64,000 bases of DNA from Henricia sp. BOLD:AAB3569 (taxonomy: Eukaryota; Echinodermata; Asteroidea; Spinulosida; Echinasteridae), in NCBI GenBank assembly GCA_037783545.1, contig JBBELK010000096.1, forward strand, positions 3,348,001 through 3,412,000. Reading direction: 5' to 3'. Both the position numbers and the translations under genes were made by a program. The notes under the pieces were generated by a model, which saw only the letters and a list, made by a program, of their open reading frames with translations, was not told the origin of the DNA and did not search any database. Shown here piece by piece: positions 9,312-22,633 of the stretch; the first letter of the stretch is position 1, and each line of letters opens with the position of its first letter.

Positions 9312-12300
9312 TCTGAAATTTCTCGGCCATTTCCCGGCGAAAGTCTGTCAATTTTTCAGGACAAGTGCGGAATATAGACTGTTTGGAGCATGCACAATTT
9401 GAAGTTCGTCGGAAAATTTCTTGACTTCCAAATTTGCCGACGTTTGGACCACACTTTGACCAAATTCCCGTCCCAAACAATACTGAGCATGCGCACGAGT
9501 GATCAGGAGTACACGGACAGCCACGGTCTGCAGAGCAGGCAGGAAGCCCGAGCCCAGTTTTCCCTAAAATCTGAAATTTCTCGGCCATTTCCCGGCGAAA
9601 GTCTGTCAATTTTTCAGGACAAGTGCGGAATATAGACTGTTTGGAGCATGCAAAATTTGAAGTTCGTCGGAAAATTTCTTGACTTCAAAATTTGCCGACG
9701 TTTGGACCACACTTTGACCAAATTCCCGTCCCAAACAAGACTGAGCATGCGCACGAGTGATCAGGAGTACACGGACAGCCACGGTCTGCAGAGCAGGCAG
9801 GAAGCCCAGTTTTCCCTAAACTCTGAAATTTCTCGGCCATTTCCCGGCGAAAGTCTGTCAATTTTTCAGGACAAGTGCGGAATATAGACTGTTTGGAGCA
9901 TGCAAAATTTGAAGTTCGTCGGAAAATTTCTTGACTTCAAAATTTGCCGACGTTTGGACCACACTTTGACCAAATTCCCGTCCCAAACAAGACTGAGCAT
10001 GCGCACGAGTGATCAGGAGTACACGGACAGCCACGGTCTGCAGAGCAGGCAGGAAGCCCAGTTTTCCCTAAACTCTGAAATTTCTCGGCCATTTCCCGGC
10101 GAAAGTCTGTCAATTTTTCAGGACAAGTGCGGAATATAGACTGTTTGGAGCATGCAAAATTTGAAGTTCGTCGGAAAATTTCTTGACTTCCAAATTTGAC
10201 GACGTTTGGACCACACTTTGACCAAATTCCCGTCCCAAACAAGACTGAGCATGCGCACGAGTGATCAGGAGTACACGGACAGCCACGGTCTGCAGAGCAG
10301 GCAGGAAGCCCAGTTTTCCCTAAACTCTGAAATTTCTCGGCCATTTCCCGGCGAAAGTCTGTCAATTTTTCAGGACAAGTGCGGAATATAGACTGTTTGG
10401 AGCATGCAAAATTTGAAGTTCGTCGGAAAATTTCTTGACTTCCAAATTTGCCGACGTTTGGACCACACTTTGACCAAATTCCCGTCCCAAACAATACTGA
10501 GCATGCGCACGAGTGATCAGGAGTACACGGACAGCCACGGTCTGCAGAGCAGGCAGGAAGCCCGAGCCCAGTTTTCCCTAAAATCTGAAATTTCTCGGCC
10601 ATTTCCCGGCGAAAGTCTGTCAATTTTTCAGGACAAGTGCGGAATATAGACTGTTTGGAGCATGCAAAATTTGAAGTTCGTCGGAAAATTTCTTGACTTC
10701 AAAATTTGCCGACGTTTGGACCACACTTTGACCAAATTCCCGTCCCAAACAAGACTGAGCATGCGCACGAGTGATCAGGAGTACACGGACAGCCACGGTC
10801 TGCAGAGCAGGCAGGAAGCCCAGTTTTCCCTAAACTCTGAAATTTCTCGGCCATTTCCCGGCGAGAGTCTGTCAATTTTTCAGGACAAGTGCGGAATATA
10901 GACTGTTTGGAGCATGCAAAATTTGAAGTTCGTCGGAAAATTTCTTGACTTCAAAATTTGCCGACGTTTGGACCACACTTTGACCAAATTCCCGTCCCAA
11001 ACAAGACTGAGCATGCGCACGAGTGATCAGGAGTACACGGACAGCCACGGTCTGCAGAGCAGGCAGGAAGCCCAGTTTTCCCTAAACTCTGAAATTTCTC
11101 AGCCATTTCCCGGCGAAAGTCTGTCAATTTTTCAGGACAAGTGCGGAATATAGACTGTTTGGAGCATGCAAAATTTGAAGTTCGTCGGAAAATTTCTTGA
11201 CTTCAAAATTTGCCGACGTTTGGACCACACTTTGACCAAATTCCCGTCCCAAACAAGACTGAGCATGCGCACGAGTGATCAGGAGTACACGGACAGCCAC
11301 GGTCTGCAGAGCAGGCAGGAAGCCCGAGCCCAGTTTTCCCTAAACTCTGAAATTTCTCGGCCATTTCCCGGCGAAAGTCTGTCAATTTTTCAGGACAAGT
11401 GCGGAATATAGACTGTTTGGAGCATGCAAATTTTGAAGTTCGTCTGAAAAAATATTGACTTCCAAATTTGCCGACGTTTGGACCACACTTTGACCAAATT
11501 CCCGTCCCAAACAAGACTGAGCATGCGCACGAGTGATCAGGAGTACACGGACAGCCACGGTCTGCAGAGCAGGCAGGAAGCCCGGGCCCAGTTTTCCCTA
11601 AACTCTGAAATTTCTCGGCCATTTCCCGGCGAAAGTCTGTCAATTTTTTCAGGACAAGTGCGGAATATAGACTGTTTGGAGCATGCAAAATTTGAAGTTC
11701 GTTGGAAAATTTCTTGACTTCCAAATTTGCCGACGTTTGGACCACACTTTGACCAAATTCCCGTCCCAAACAAGACTGAGCATGCGCACGAGTGATCAGG
11801 AGTACACGGACAGCCACGGTCTGCAGAGCAGGCAGGAAGCCCAGTTTTCCCTAAACTCTGAAATTTCTCGGCCATTTCCCGGCGAAAGTCTGTCAATTTT
11901 TCAGGACAAGTGCGGAATATAGACTGTTTGGAGCATGCAAAATTTGAAGTTCGTCGGAAAATTTCTTGACTTCAAAATTTGCCGACGTTTGGACCACACT
12001 TTGACCAAATTCCCGTCCCAAACAAGACTGAGCATGCGCACGAGTGATCAGGAGTACACGGACAGCCACGGTCTGCAGAGCAGGCAGGAAGCCCGAGCCC
12101 AGTTTTCCCTAAAATCTGAAATTTCTCGGCCATTTCCCGGCGAAAGTCTGTCAATTTTTCAGGACAAGTGCGGAATATAGACTGTTTGGAGCATGCAAAA
12201 TTTGAAGTTCGTCGGAAAATTTCTTGACTTCAAAATTTGCCGACGTTTGGACCACACTTTGACCAAATTCCCGTCCCAAACAAGACTGAGCATGCGCACG

Positions 12301-15300
12301 AGTGATTAGGAGTACACGGACAGCCACGTCTGCAGAGCAGGCAGGAAGCCCAGTTTTCCCTAAACTCTGAAATTTCTCGGCCATTTCCCGGCGAAAGTCT
12401 GTCAATTTTTCAGGACAAGTGCGGAATATAGACTGTTTGGAGCATGCAAAATTTGAAGTTCGTCGGAAAATTTCTTGACTTCCAAATTTGCCGACGTTTG
12501 GACCACACTTTGACCAAATTCCCGTCCCAAACAAGACTGAGCATGCGCACGAGTGATCAGGAGTACACGGACAGCCACGGTCTGCAGAGCAGGCAGGAAG
12601 CCCAGTTTTCCCTAAACTCTGAAATTTCTCGGCCATTTCCCGGCGAAAGTCTGTCAATTTTTCAGGACAAGTGCGGAATATAGACTGTTTGGAGCATGCA
12701 AAATTTGAAGTTCGTCGGAAAATTTCTTGACTTCAAAATTTGCCGACGTTTGGACCACACTTTGACCAAATTCCCGTCCCAAACAAGACTGAGCATGCGC
12801 ACGAGTGATCAGGAGTACACGGACAGCCACGTCTGCAGAGCAGGCAGGAAGCCCAGTTTTCCCTAAACTCTGAAATTTCTCGGCCATTTCCCGGCGAAAG
12901 TCTGTCAATTTTTCAGGACAAGTGCGGAATATAGACTGTTTGGAGCATGCAAAATTTGAAGTACGTCGGAAAATTTCTTGACTTCCAAATTTGCCGACGT
13001 TTGGACCACACTTTGACCAAATTCCCGTCCCAAACAAGACTGAGCATGCGCACGAGTGATCAGGAGTACACGGACAGCCACGGTCTGCAGAGCAGGCAGG
13101 AAGCCCGAGCCCATGCAGTTTTCCCCAAACTCTGAAATTTCTCGGCCATTTCCCGGCGAAAGTCTGTCAATTTTTCAGGACAAGTGCGGAATATAGACTG
13201 TTTGGAGCATGCAAATTTTGAAGTTCTTCTGAAAATTTCTTGACTTCCAAATTTGCCGACGTTTGGACCACACTTTGACCAAATTCCCGTCCCAAACAAG
13301 ACTGAGCATGCGCACGAGTGATCAGGAGTACACGGACAGCCACGGTCTGCAGAGCAGGCAGGAAGCCCAGTTTTCCCCAAACTCTGAAATTTCTCGGCCA
13401 TTTCCCGGCGAAAGTCTGTCAATTTTTCAGGACAAGTGCGGAATATAGACTGTTTGGAGCATGCACATTTTGAAGTTCGTCTAAAAATTTCTTGACTTCC
13501 AAATTTGCCGACGTTTGGACCACACTTTGACAAAATTCCCGTCCCAAACAAGACTGAGCATGCGCACGAGTGATCAGGAGTACACGGACAGCCACGGTCT
13601 ACAGAGCAGGCAGGAAGCCCAGTTTTCCCTAAACTCTGAAATTTCTCGGCCATTTCCCGGCGAAAGTCTGTCAATTTTTCAGGACAAGTGCGGAATATAG
13701 ACTGTTTGGAGCATGCAAAATTTGAAGTACGTCGGAAAATTTCTTGACTTCAAAATTTGCCGACGTTTGGACCACACTTTGACCAAATTCCCGTCCCAAA
13801 CAAGACTGAGCATGCGCACGAGTGATCAGGAGTACACGGACAGCCACGGTCTGCAGAGCAGGCAGGAAGCCCAGTTTTCCCTAAACTCTGAAATTTCTCG
13901 GCCATTTCCCGGCGAAAGTCTGTCAATTTTTCAGGACAAGTGTGGAATATAGACTGTTTGGAGCATGCAAAATTTGAAGTTCGTCGGAAAATTTCTTGAC
14001 TTCAAAATTTGCCGACGTTTGGACCACACTTTGACCAAATTCCCGTCCCAAACAAGACTGAGCATGCGCACGAGTGATCAGGAGTACACGGACAGCCACG
14101 GTCTGCAGAGCAGAAAATTCTCGGCCATTTCCCGGCGAAAGTCTGTCAATTTTTCAGGACAAGTGCGGAATATAGACTGTTTGGAGCATGCAAAATTTGA
14201 AGTACGTCGGAAAATTTCTTGACTTCCAAATTTGCCGACGTTTGGACCACACTTTGACCAAATTCCCGTCCCAAACAAGACTGAGCATGCGCACGAGTGA
14301 TCAGGAGTACACGGACAGCCACGGTCTGCAGAGCAGAAAATTCTCGGCCATTTCCCGGCGAAAGTCTGTCAATTTTTCAGGACAAGTGCGGAATATAGAC
14401 TGTTTGGAGCATGCAAAATTTGAAGTACGTCGGAAAATTTCTTGACTTCCAAATTTGCCGACGTTTGGACCACACTTTGACCAAATTCCCGTCCCAAACA
14501 AGACTGAGCATGCGCACGAGTGATCAGGAGTACACGGACAGCCACGGTCTGCAGAGCAGGCAGGAAGCCCAGTTTTCCCTAAACTCTGAAATTTCTCGGC
14601 CATTTCCCGGCGAAAGTCTGTCAATTTTTCAGGACAAGTGTGGAATATAGACTGTTTGGAGCATGCAAAATTTGAAGTTCGTCGGAAAATTTCTTGACTT
14701 CAAAATTTGCCGACGTTTGGACCACACTTTGACCAAATTCCCGTCCCAAACAAGACTGAGCATGCGCACGAGTGATCAGGAGTACACGGACAGCCACGGT
14801 CTGCAGAGCAGGCAGGAAGCCCAGTTTTCCCTAAACTCTGAAATTTCTCGGCCATTTCCCGGCGAAAGTCTGTCAATTTTTCAGGACAAGTGCGGAATAT
14901 AGACTGTTTGGAGCATGCTAAATTTGAAGTTCGTCGGAAAATTTCTTGACTTCAAAATTTGCCGACGTTTGGACCACACTTTGACCAAATTCCCGTCCCA
15001 AACAAGACTGAGCATGCGCACGACTGATCAGGAGTACACGGACAGACACGGTCTGCAGAGCAGAAAATTCTCGGCCATTTCCCGGCGAAAGTCTGTCAAT
15101 TTTTCAGGACATGTGCGGAATATAGACTGTTTGGAGCATGCAAAATTTGAAGTACGTCGGAAAATTTCTTGACTTCCAAATTTGCCGACGTTTGGACCAC
15201 ACTTTGACCAAATTCCCGTCCCAAACAAGACTGAGCATGCGCACGAGTGATCAGGAGTACACGGACAGCCACGGTCTGCAGAGCAGGCAGGAAGCCCAGT

Positions 15301-18300
15301 TTTCCCTAAACTCTGAAATTTCTCGGCCATTTCCCGGCGAAAGTCTGTCAATTTTTCAGGACAAGTGTGGAATATAGACTGTTTGGAGCATGCAAATTTT
15401 GAAGTTCGTCGGAAAATTTCTTGACTTCAAAATTTGCCGACGTTTGGACCACACTTTGACCAAATTCCCGTCCCAAACAAGACTGAGCATGCGCACGACT
15501 GATCAGGAGTACACGGACAGCCACGGTCTGCAGAGCAGGCAGGAAGCCCGAGCCCAGTTTTCCCCAAACTCTGAAATTTCTCGGCCATTTCCCGGCGAAA
15601 GTCTGTCAATTTTTCAGGACAAGTGCGGAATATAGACTGTTTGGAGCATGCACATTTTGAAGTTCGTCTGAAAATTTCTTGACTTCCAAATTTGCCGACG
15701 TTTGGACCACACTTTGACCAAATTCCCGTCCCAAACAAGACTGAGCATGCGCACGAGTGATCAGGAGTACACGGACAGCCACGGTCTGCAGAGCAGAAAA
15801 TTCTCGGCCATTTCCCGGCGAAAGTCTGTCAATTTTTCAGGACAAGTGCGGAATATAGACTGTTTGGAGCATGCAAAATTTGAAGTACGTCGGAAAATTT
15901 CTTGACTTCCAAATTTGCCGACGTTTGGACCACACTTTGACCAAATTCCCGTCCCAAACAAGACTGAGCATGCGCACGAGTGATCAGGAGTACACGGACA
16001 GCCACGGTCTGCAGAGCAGGCAGGAAGCCCAGTTTTCCCTAAACTCTGAAATTTCTCGGCCATTTCCCGGCGAAAGTCTGTCAATTTTTCAGGACAAGTG
16101 TGGAATATAGACTGTTTGGAGCATGCAAAATTTGAAGTTCGTCGGAAAATTTCTTGACTTCAAAATTTGCCGACGTTTGGACCACACTTTGACCAAATTC
16201 CCGTCCCAAACAAGACTGAGCATGCGCACGAGTGATCAGGAGTACACGGACAGCCACGGTCTGCAGAGCAGGCAGGAAGCCCAGTTTTCCCTAAACTCTG
16301 AAATTTCTCGGCCATTTCCCGGCGAAAGTCTGTCAATTTTTCAGGACAAGTGCGGAATATAGACTGTTTGGAGCATGCAAAATTTGAAGTTCGTCGGAAA
16401 ATTTCTTGACTTCAAAATTTGCCGACGTTTGGACCACACTTTGACCAAATTCCCGTCCCAAACAAGACTGAGCATGCGCACGAGTGATCAGGAGTACACG
16501 GACAGCCACGTCTGCAGAGCAGGCAGGAAGCCCAGTTTTCCCTAAACTCTGAAATTTCTCGGCCATTTCCCGGCGAAAGTCTGTCAATTTTTCAGGACAA
16601 GTGCGGAATATAGACTGTTTGGAGCATGCAAAATTTGAAGTACGTCGGAAAATTTCTTGACTTCCAAATTTGCCGACGTTTGGACCACACTTTGACCAAA
16701 TTCCCGTCCCAAACAAGACTGAGCATGCGCACGAGTGATCAGGAGTACACGGACAGCCACGGTCTGCAGAGCAGGCAGGAAGCCCAGTTTTCCCTAAACT
16801 CTGAAATTTCTCGGCCATTTCCCGGCGAAAGTCTGTCAATTTTTCAGGACAAGTGTGGAATATAGACTGTTTGGAGCATGCAAAATTTGAAGTTCGTCGG
16901 AAAATATCTTGACTTCAAAATTTGCCGACGTTTGGACCACACTTTGACCAAATTCCCGTCCCAAACAAGACTGAGCATGCGCACGACTGATCAGGAGTAC
17001 ACGGACAGCCACGGTCTGCAGAGCAGGCAGGAAGCCCGAGCCCATGCAGTTTTCCCCAAACTCTGAAATTTCTCGGCCATTTCCCGGCGAAAGTCTGTCA
17101 ATTTTTCAGGACAAGTGCGGAATATAGACTGTTTGGAGCATGCAAATTTTGAAGTTCGTCTGAAAATTTCTTGACTTCCAAATTTGCCGACGTTTGGACC
17201 ACACTTTGACCAAATTCCCGTCCCAAACAAGACTGAGCATGCGCACGAGTGATCAGGAGTACACGGACAGCCACGGTCTGCAGAGCAGGCAGGAAGCCCA
17301 GTTTTCCCCAAACTCTGAAATTTCTCGGCCATTTCCCGGCGAAAGTCTGTCAATTTTTCAGGACAAGTGCGGAATATAGACTGTTTGGAGCATGCACATT
17401 TTGAAGTTCGTCTGAAAATTTCTTGACTTCCAAATTTGCCCACGTTTGGACCACACTTTGACCAAATTCCCGTCCCAAACAAGACTGAGCATGCGCACGA
17501 GTGATCAGGAGTACACGGACAGCCACGTCTGCAGAGCAGGCAGGAAGCCCAGTTTTCCCTAAACTCTGAAATTTCTCGGCCATTTCCCGGCGAAAGTCTG
17601 TCAATTTTTCAGGACAAGTGCGGAATATAGACTGTTTGGAGCATGCAAAATTTCAAGTACGTCGGAAAATTTCTTGACTTCCAAATTTGCCGACGTTTGG
17701 ACCACACTTTGACCAAATTCCCGTCCCAAACAAGACTGAGCATGCGCACGAGTGATCAGGAGTACACGGACAGCCACGGTCTGCAGAGCAGGCAGGAAGC
17801 CCAGTTTTCCCTAAACTCTGAAATTTCTCGGCCATTTCCCGGCGAAAGTCTGTCAATTTTTCAGGACAAGTGTGGAATATAGACTGTTTGGAGCATGCAA
17901 AATTTGAAGTTCGTCGGAAAATTTCTTGACTTCAAAATTTGCCGACGTTTGGACCACACTTTGACCAAATTCCCGTCCCAAACAAGACTGAGCATGCGCA
18001 CGACTGATCAGGAGTACACGGACAGCCACGGTCTGCAGAGCAGGCAGGAAGCCCGAGCCCATGCAGTTTTCCCCAAACTCTGAAATTTCTCGGCCATTTC
18101 CCGGCGAAAGTCTGTCAATTTTTCAGGACAAGTGCGGAATATAGACTGTTTGGAGCATGCAAATTTTGAAGTTCGTCTGAAAATTTCTTGACTTCCAAAT
18201 TTGCCGACGTTTGGACCACACTTTGACCAAATTCCCGTCCCAAACAAGACTGAGCATGCGCACGAGTGATCAGGAGTACACGGACAGCCACGGTCTGCAG

Positions 18301-20568
18301 AGCAGGCAGGAAGCCCAGTTTTCCCCAAACTCTGAAATTTCTCGGCCATTTCCCGGCGAAAGTCTGTCAATTTTTCAGGACAAGTGCGGAATATAGACTG
18401 TTTGGAGCATGCAAATTTTGAAGTTCGTCTGAAAATTTCTTGACTTCCAAATTTGCCGACGTTTGGACCACACTTTGACCAAATTCCCGTCCCAAACAAG
18501 ACTGAGCATGCGCACGAGTGATCAGGAGTACACGGACAGCCACGGTCTGCAGAGCAGGCAGGAAGCCCAGTTTTCCCCAAACTCTGAAATTTCTCGGCCA
18601 TTTCCCGGCGAAAGTCTGTCAATTTTTCAGGACAAGTGCGGAATATAGACTGTTTGGAGCATGCACATTTTGAAGTTCGTCTGAAAATTTCTTGACTTCC
18701 AAATTTGCCGACGTTTGGACCACACTTTGACCAAATTCCCGTCCCAAACAAGACTGAGCATGCGCACGAGTGATCAGGAGTACACGGACAGCCACGGTCT
18801 GCAGAGCAGGCAGGAAGCCCAGTTTTCCCCAAACTCTGAAATTTCTCGGCCATTTCCCGGCGAAAGTCTGTCAATTTTTCAGGACAAGTGCGGAATATAG
18901 ACTGTTTGGAGCATGCACATTTTGAAGTTCGTCTGAAAATTTCTTGACTTCCAAATTTGCCGACGTTTGGACCACACTTTGACCAAATTCCCGTCCCAAA
19001 CAAGACTGAGCATGCGCACGAGTGATCAGGAGTACACGGACAGCCACGGTCTACAGAGCAGGCAGGAAGCCCAGTTTTCCCTAAACTCTGAAATTTCTCG
19101 GCCATTTCCCGGCGAAAGTCTGTCAATTTTTCAGGACAAGTGCGGAATATAGACTGTTTGGAGCATGCAAAATTTGAAGTTCGTCGGAAAATTTCTTGAC
19201 TTCAAAATTTGCCGACGTTTGGACCACACTTTGACCAAATTCCCGTCCCAAACAAGACTGAGCATGCGCACGAGTGATCAGGAGTACACGGACAGCCACG
19301 GTCTGCAGAGCAGAAAATTCTCGGCCATTTCCCGGCGAAAGTCTGTCAATTTTTCAGGACAAGTGCGGAATATAGACTGTTTGGAGCATGCAAAATTTGA
19401 AGTACGTCGGAAAATTTCTTGACTTCCAAATTTGCCGACGTTTGGACCACACTTTGACCAAATTCCCGTCCCAAACAAGACTGAGCATGCGCACGAGTGA
19501 TCAGGAGTACACGGACAGCCACGGTCTGCAGAGCAGGCAGGAAGCCCAGTTTTCCCTAAACTCTGAAATTTCTCGGCCATTTCCCGGCGAAAGTCTGTCA
19601 ATTTTTCAGGACAAGTGTGGAATATAGACTGTTTGGAGCATGCAAAATTTGAAGTTCGTCGGAAAATTTCTTGACTTCAAAATTTGCCGACGTTTGGACC
19701 ACACTTTGACCAAATTCCCGTCCCAAACAAGACTGAGCATGCGCACGACTGATCAGGAGTACACGGACAGCCACGGTCTGCAGAGCAGGCAGGAAGCCCG
19801 AGCCCATGCAGTTTTCCCCAAACTCTGAAATTTCTCGGCCATTTCCCGGCGAAAGTCTGTCAATTTTTCAGGACAAGTGCGGAATATAGACTGTTTGGAG
19901 CATGCAAATTTTGAAGTTCGTCTGAAAATTTCTTGACTTCCAAATTTGCCGACGTTTGGACCACACTTTGACCAAATTCCCGTCCCAAACAAGACTGAGC
20001 ATGCGCACGAGTGATCAGGAGTACACGGACAGCCACGGTCTGCAGAGCAGGCAGGAAGCCCAGTTTTCCCTAAACTCTGAAATTTCTCGGCCATTTCCCG
20101 GCGAAAGTCTGTCAATTTTTCAGGACAAGTGCGAAATATAGACTGTTTGGAGCATGCAAAATTTGAAGTTCGTCGGAAAATTTCTTGACTTCAAAATTTG
20201 CCGACGTTTGGACCACACTTTGACCAAATTCCCGTCCCAAACAAGACTGAGCATGCGCACGAGTGATCAGGAGTACACGGACAGCCACGGTCTGCAGAGC
20301 AGGCAGGAAGCCCGGGCCCAGTTTTCCCTAAACTCTGAAATTTCTCGGCCATTTCCCAGCGAAAGTCTGTCAATTTTTCAGGACAAGTGTGGAATATAGA
20401 CTGTTTGGAGCATGCAAAATTCGAAGTTCGTCGGAAAATTTCTTGACTTCCAAATTTGCCGACGTTTGGACCACACTTTGACCAAATTCCCGTCCCAAAC
20501 AAGACTGAGCATGCGCACGAGTGATCAGGAGTACACGGACAGCCACGGTCTGCAGAGCAGGCAGGAAG
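9312..20568 (+). repeat. Large duplicated block, copy 1 (about 11.3 kb)
   Basis: Unit order and rare variants match those downstream at a shift of 14,075 bp up to about 13,965 and 14,841 bp after that. Shared rare markers include gacgacg (10,198), ggcgagag (10,862), ctcagcc (11,099), gtgattagg (12,304), ctacagag (13,600), the 223-bp units and gcatgctaaat (14,915). Between the copies I found only about ten substitutions, for example 11451 A to T, 12094 C to G, 12152 C to A, 14331 G to T, 16908 C to A and 17441 C to G. The left limit lies at 9,312-9,395. The right limit is near 20,569, where one copy has the cgggcc hexamer and the other lacks it. Confidence 0.9.
13965..15870 (+). repeat. Cluster of 223-bp short units (29-bp deletion), first block
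   Basis: Units at 13965, 14188, 14915 and 15648 lack 29 bp between gcagagcag and ttctcgg, removing the AGCCC direct repeat and the adjoining pyrimidine tract. A fifth such unit lies at 19165. They are interspersed with normal 252-bp units, so the short form has moved between positions by exchange. The class does not occur outside the two large blocks. Confidence 0.9.
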
Positions 20569-22633
20569 CCCGGGCCCAGTTTTCCCTAAACTCTGAAATT
20601 TCTCGGCCATTTCCCGGCCAAAATCTGTCAATTTTTCAGGACAAGTGCGGAATATAGACTGTTTGGAGCATGCAAATTTTGAAGTTCGTCTGAAAATATA
20701 TTGACTTCCAAATTTGCCGACGTTTGGACCACACTTTGACCAAATTCCCGTCCCAAACAAGACTGAGCATGCGCACGAGTGATCAGGAGTACACGGACAG
20801 CCACGGTCTGCAGAGCAGGCAGGAAGCCCGGGCCCAGTTTTCCCTAAACTCTGAAATTTCTCGGCCATTTCCCGGCGAAAGTCTGTCAATTTTTCAGGAC
20901 AAGTGCGGAATATAGACTGTTTGGAGCATGCAAAATTTGAAGTTCGTCGGAAAATTTCTTGACTTCCAAATTTGCCGACGTTTGGACCACACTTTGACCA
21001 AATTCCCGTCCCAAACAATACTGAGCATGCGCACGAGTGATCAGGAGTACACGGACAGCCACGGTCTGCAGAGCAGGCAGGAAGCCCGAGCCCAGTTTTC
21101 CCTAAAATCTGAAATTTCTCGGCCATTTCCCGGCGAAAGTCTGTCAATTTTTCAGGACAAGTGCGGAATATAGACTGTTTGGAGCATGCAAAATTTGAAG
21201 TTCGTCGGAAAATTTCTTGACTTCAAAATTTGCCGACGTTTGGACCACACTTTGACCAAATTCCCGTCCCAAACAAGACTGAGCATGCGCACGAGTGATC
21301 AGGAGTACACGGACAGCCACGGTCTGCAGAGCAGGCAGGAAGCCCAGTTTTCCCTAAACTCTGAAATTTCTCGGCCATTTCCCGGCGAAAGTCTGTCAAT
21401 TTTTCAGGACAAGTGCGGAATATAGACTGTTTGGAGCATGCAAAATTTGAAGTTCGTCGGAAAATTTCTTGACTTCAAAATTTGCCGACGTTTGGACCAC
21501 ACTTTGACCAAATTCCCGTCCCAAACAAGACTGAGCATGCGCACGAGTGATCAGGAGTACACGGACAGCCACGGTCTGCAGAGCAGGCAGGAAGCCCAGT
21601 TTTCCCTAAACTCTGAAATTTCTCGGCCATTTCCCGGCGAAAGTCTGTCAATTTTTCAGGACAAGTGCGGAATATAGACTGTTTGGAGCATGCAAAATTT
21701 GAAGTTCGTCGGAAAATTTCTTGACTTCCAAATTTGACGACGTTTGGACCACACTTTGACCAAATTCCCGTCCCAAACAAGACTGAGCATGCGCACGAGT
21801 GATCAGGAGTACACGGACAGCCACGGTCTGCAGAGCAGGCAGGAAGCCCAGTTTTCCCTAAACTCTGAAATTTCTCGGCCATTTCCCGGCGAAAGTCTGT
21901 CAATTTTTCAGGACAAGTGCGGAATATAGACTGTTTGGAGCATGCAAAATTTGAAGTTCGTCGGAAAATTTCTTGACTTCCAAATTTGCCGACGTTTGGA
22001 CCACACTTTGACCAAATTCCCGTCCCAAACAATACTGAGCATGCGCACGAGTGATCAGGAGTACACGGACAGCCACGGTCTGCAGAGCAGGCAGGAAGCC
22101 CGAGCCCAGTTTTCCCTAAAATCTGAAATTTCTCGGCCATTTCCCGGCGAAAGTCTGTCAATTTTTCAGGACAAGTGCGGAATATAGACTGTTTGGAGCA
22201 TGCAAAATTTGAAGTTCGTCGGAAAATTTCTTGACTTCAAAATTTGCCGACGTTTGGACCACACTTTGACCAAATTCCCGTCCCAAACAAGACTGAGCAT
22301 GCGCACGAGTGATCAGGAGTACACGGACAGCCACGGTCTGCAGAGCAGGCAGGAAGCCCAGTTTTCCCTAAACTCTGAAATTTCTCGGCCATTTCCCGGC
22401 GAGAGTCTGTCAATTTTTCAGGACAAGTGCGGAATATAGACTGTTTGGAGCATGCAAAATTTGAAGTTCGTCGGAAAATTTCTTGACTTCAAAATTTGCC
22501 GACGTTTGGACCACACTTTGACCAAATTCCCGTCCCAAACAAGACTGAGCATGCGCACGAGTGATCAGGAGTACACGGACAGCCACGGTCTGCAGAGCAG
22601 GCAGGAAGCCCAGTTTTCCCTAAACTCTGAAAT
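20458..22633 (+). repeat. Additional 2.2-kb partial copy of the block start
   Basis: This stretch matches about 8,920-11,095 at a shift of 11,538 bp and matches the start of the second large block at a shift of 2,537 bp. Shared markers are cccggccaaaatc (near 9,075 and 20,613), gacgacg (near 10,198, 21,736 and 24,273) and ggcgagag (near 10,862, 22,400 and 24,938). The ctcagcc marker of 11,099 and 25,175 is absent, so this partial copy ends just before it. Confidence 0.85.
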
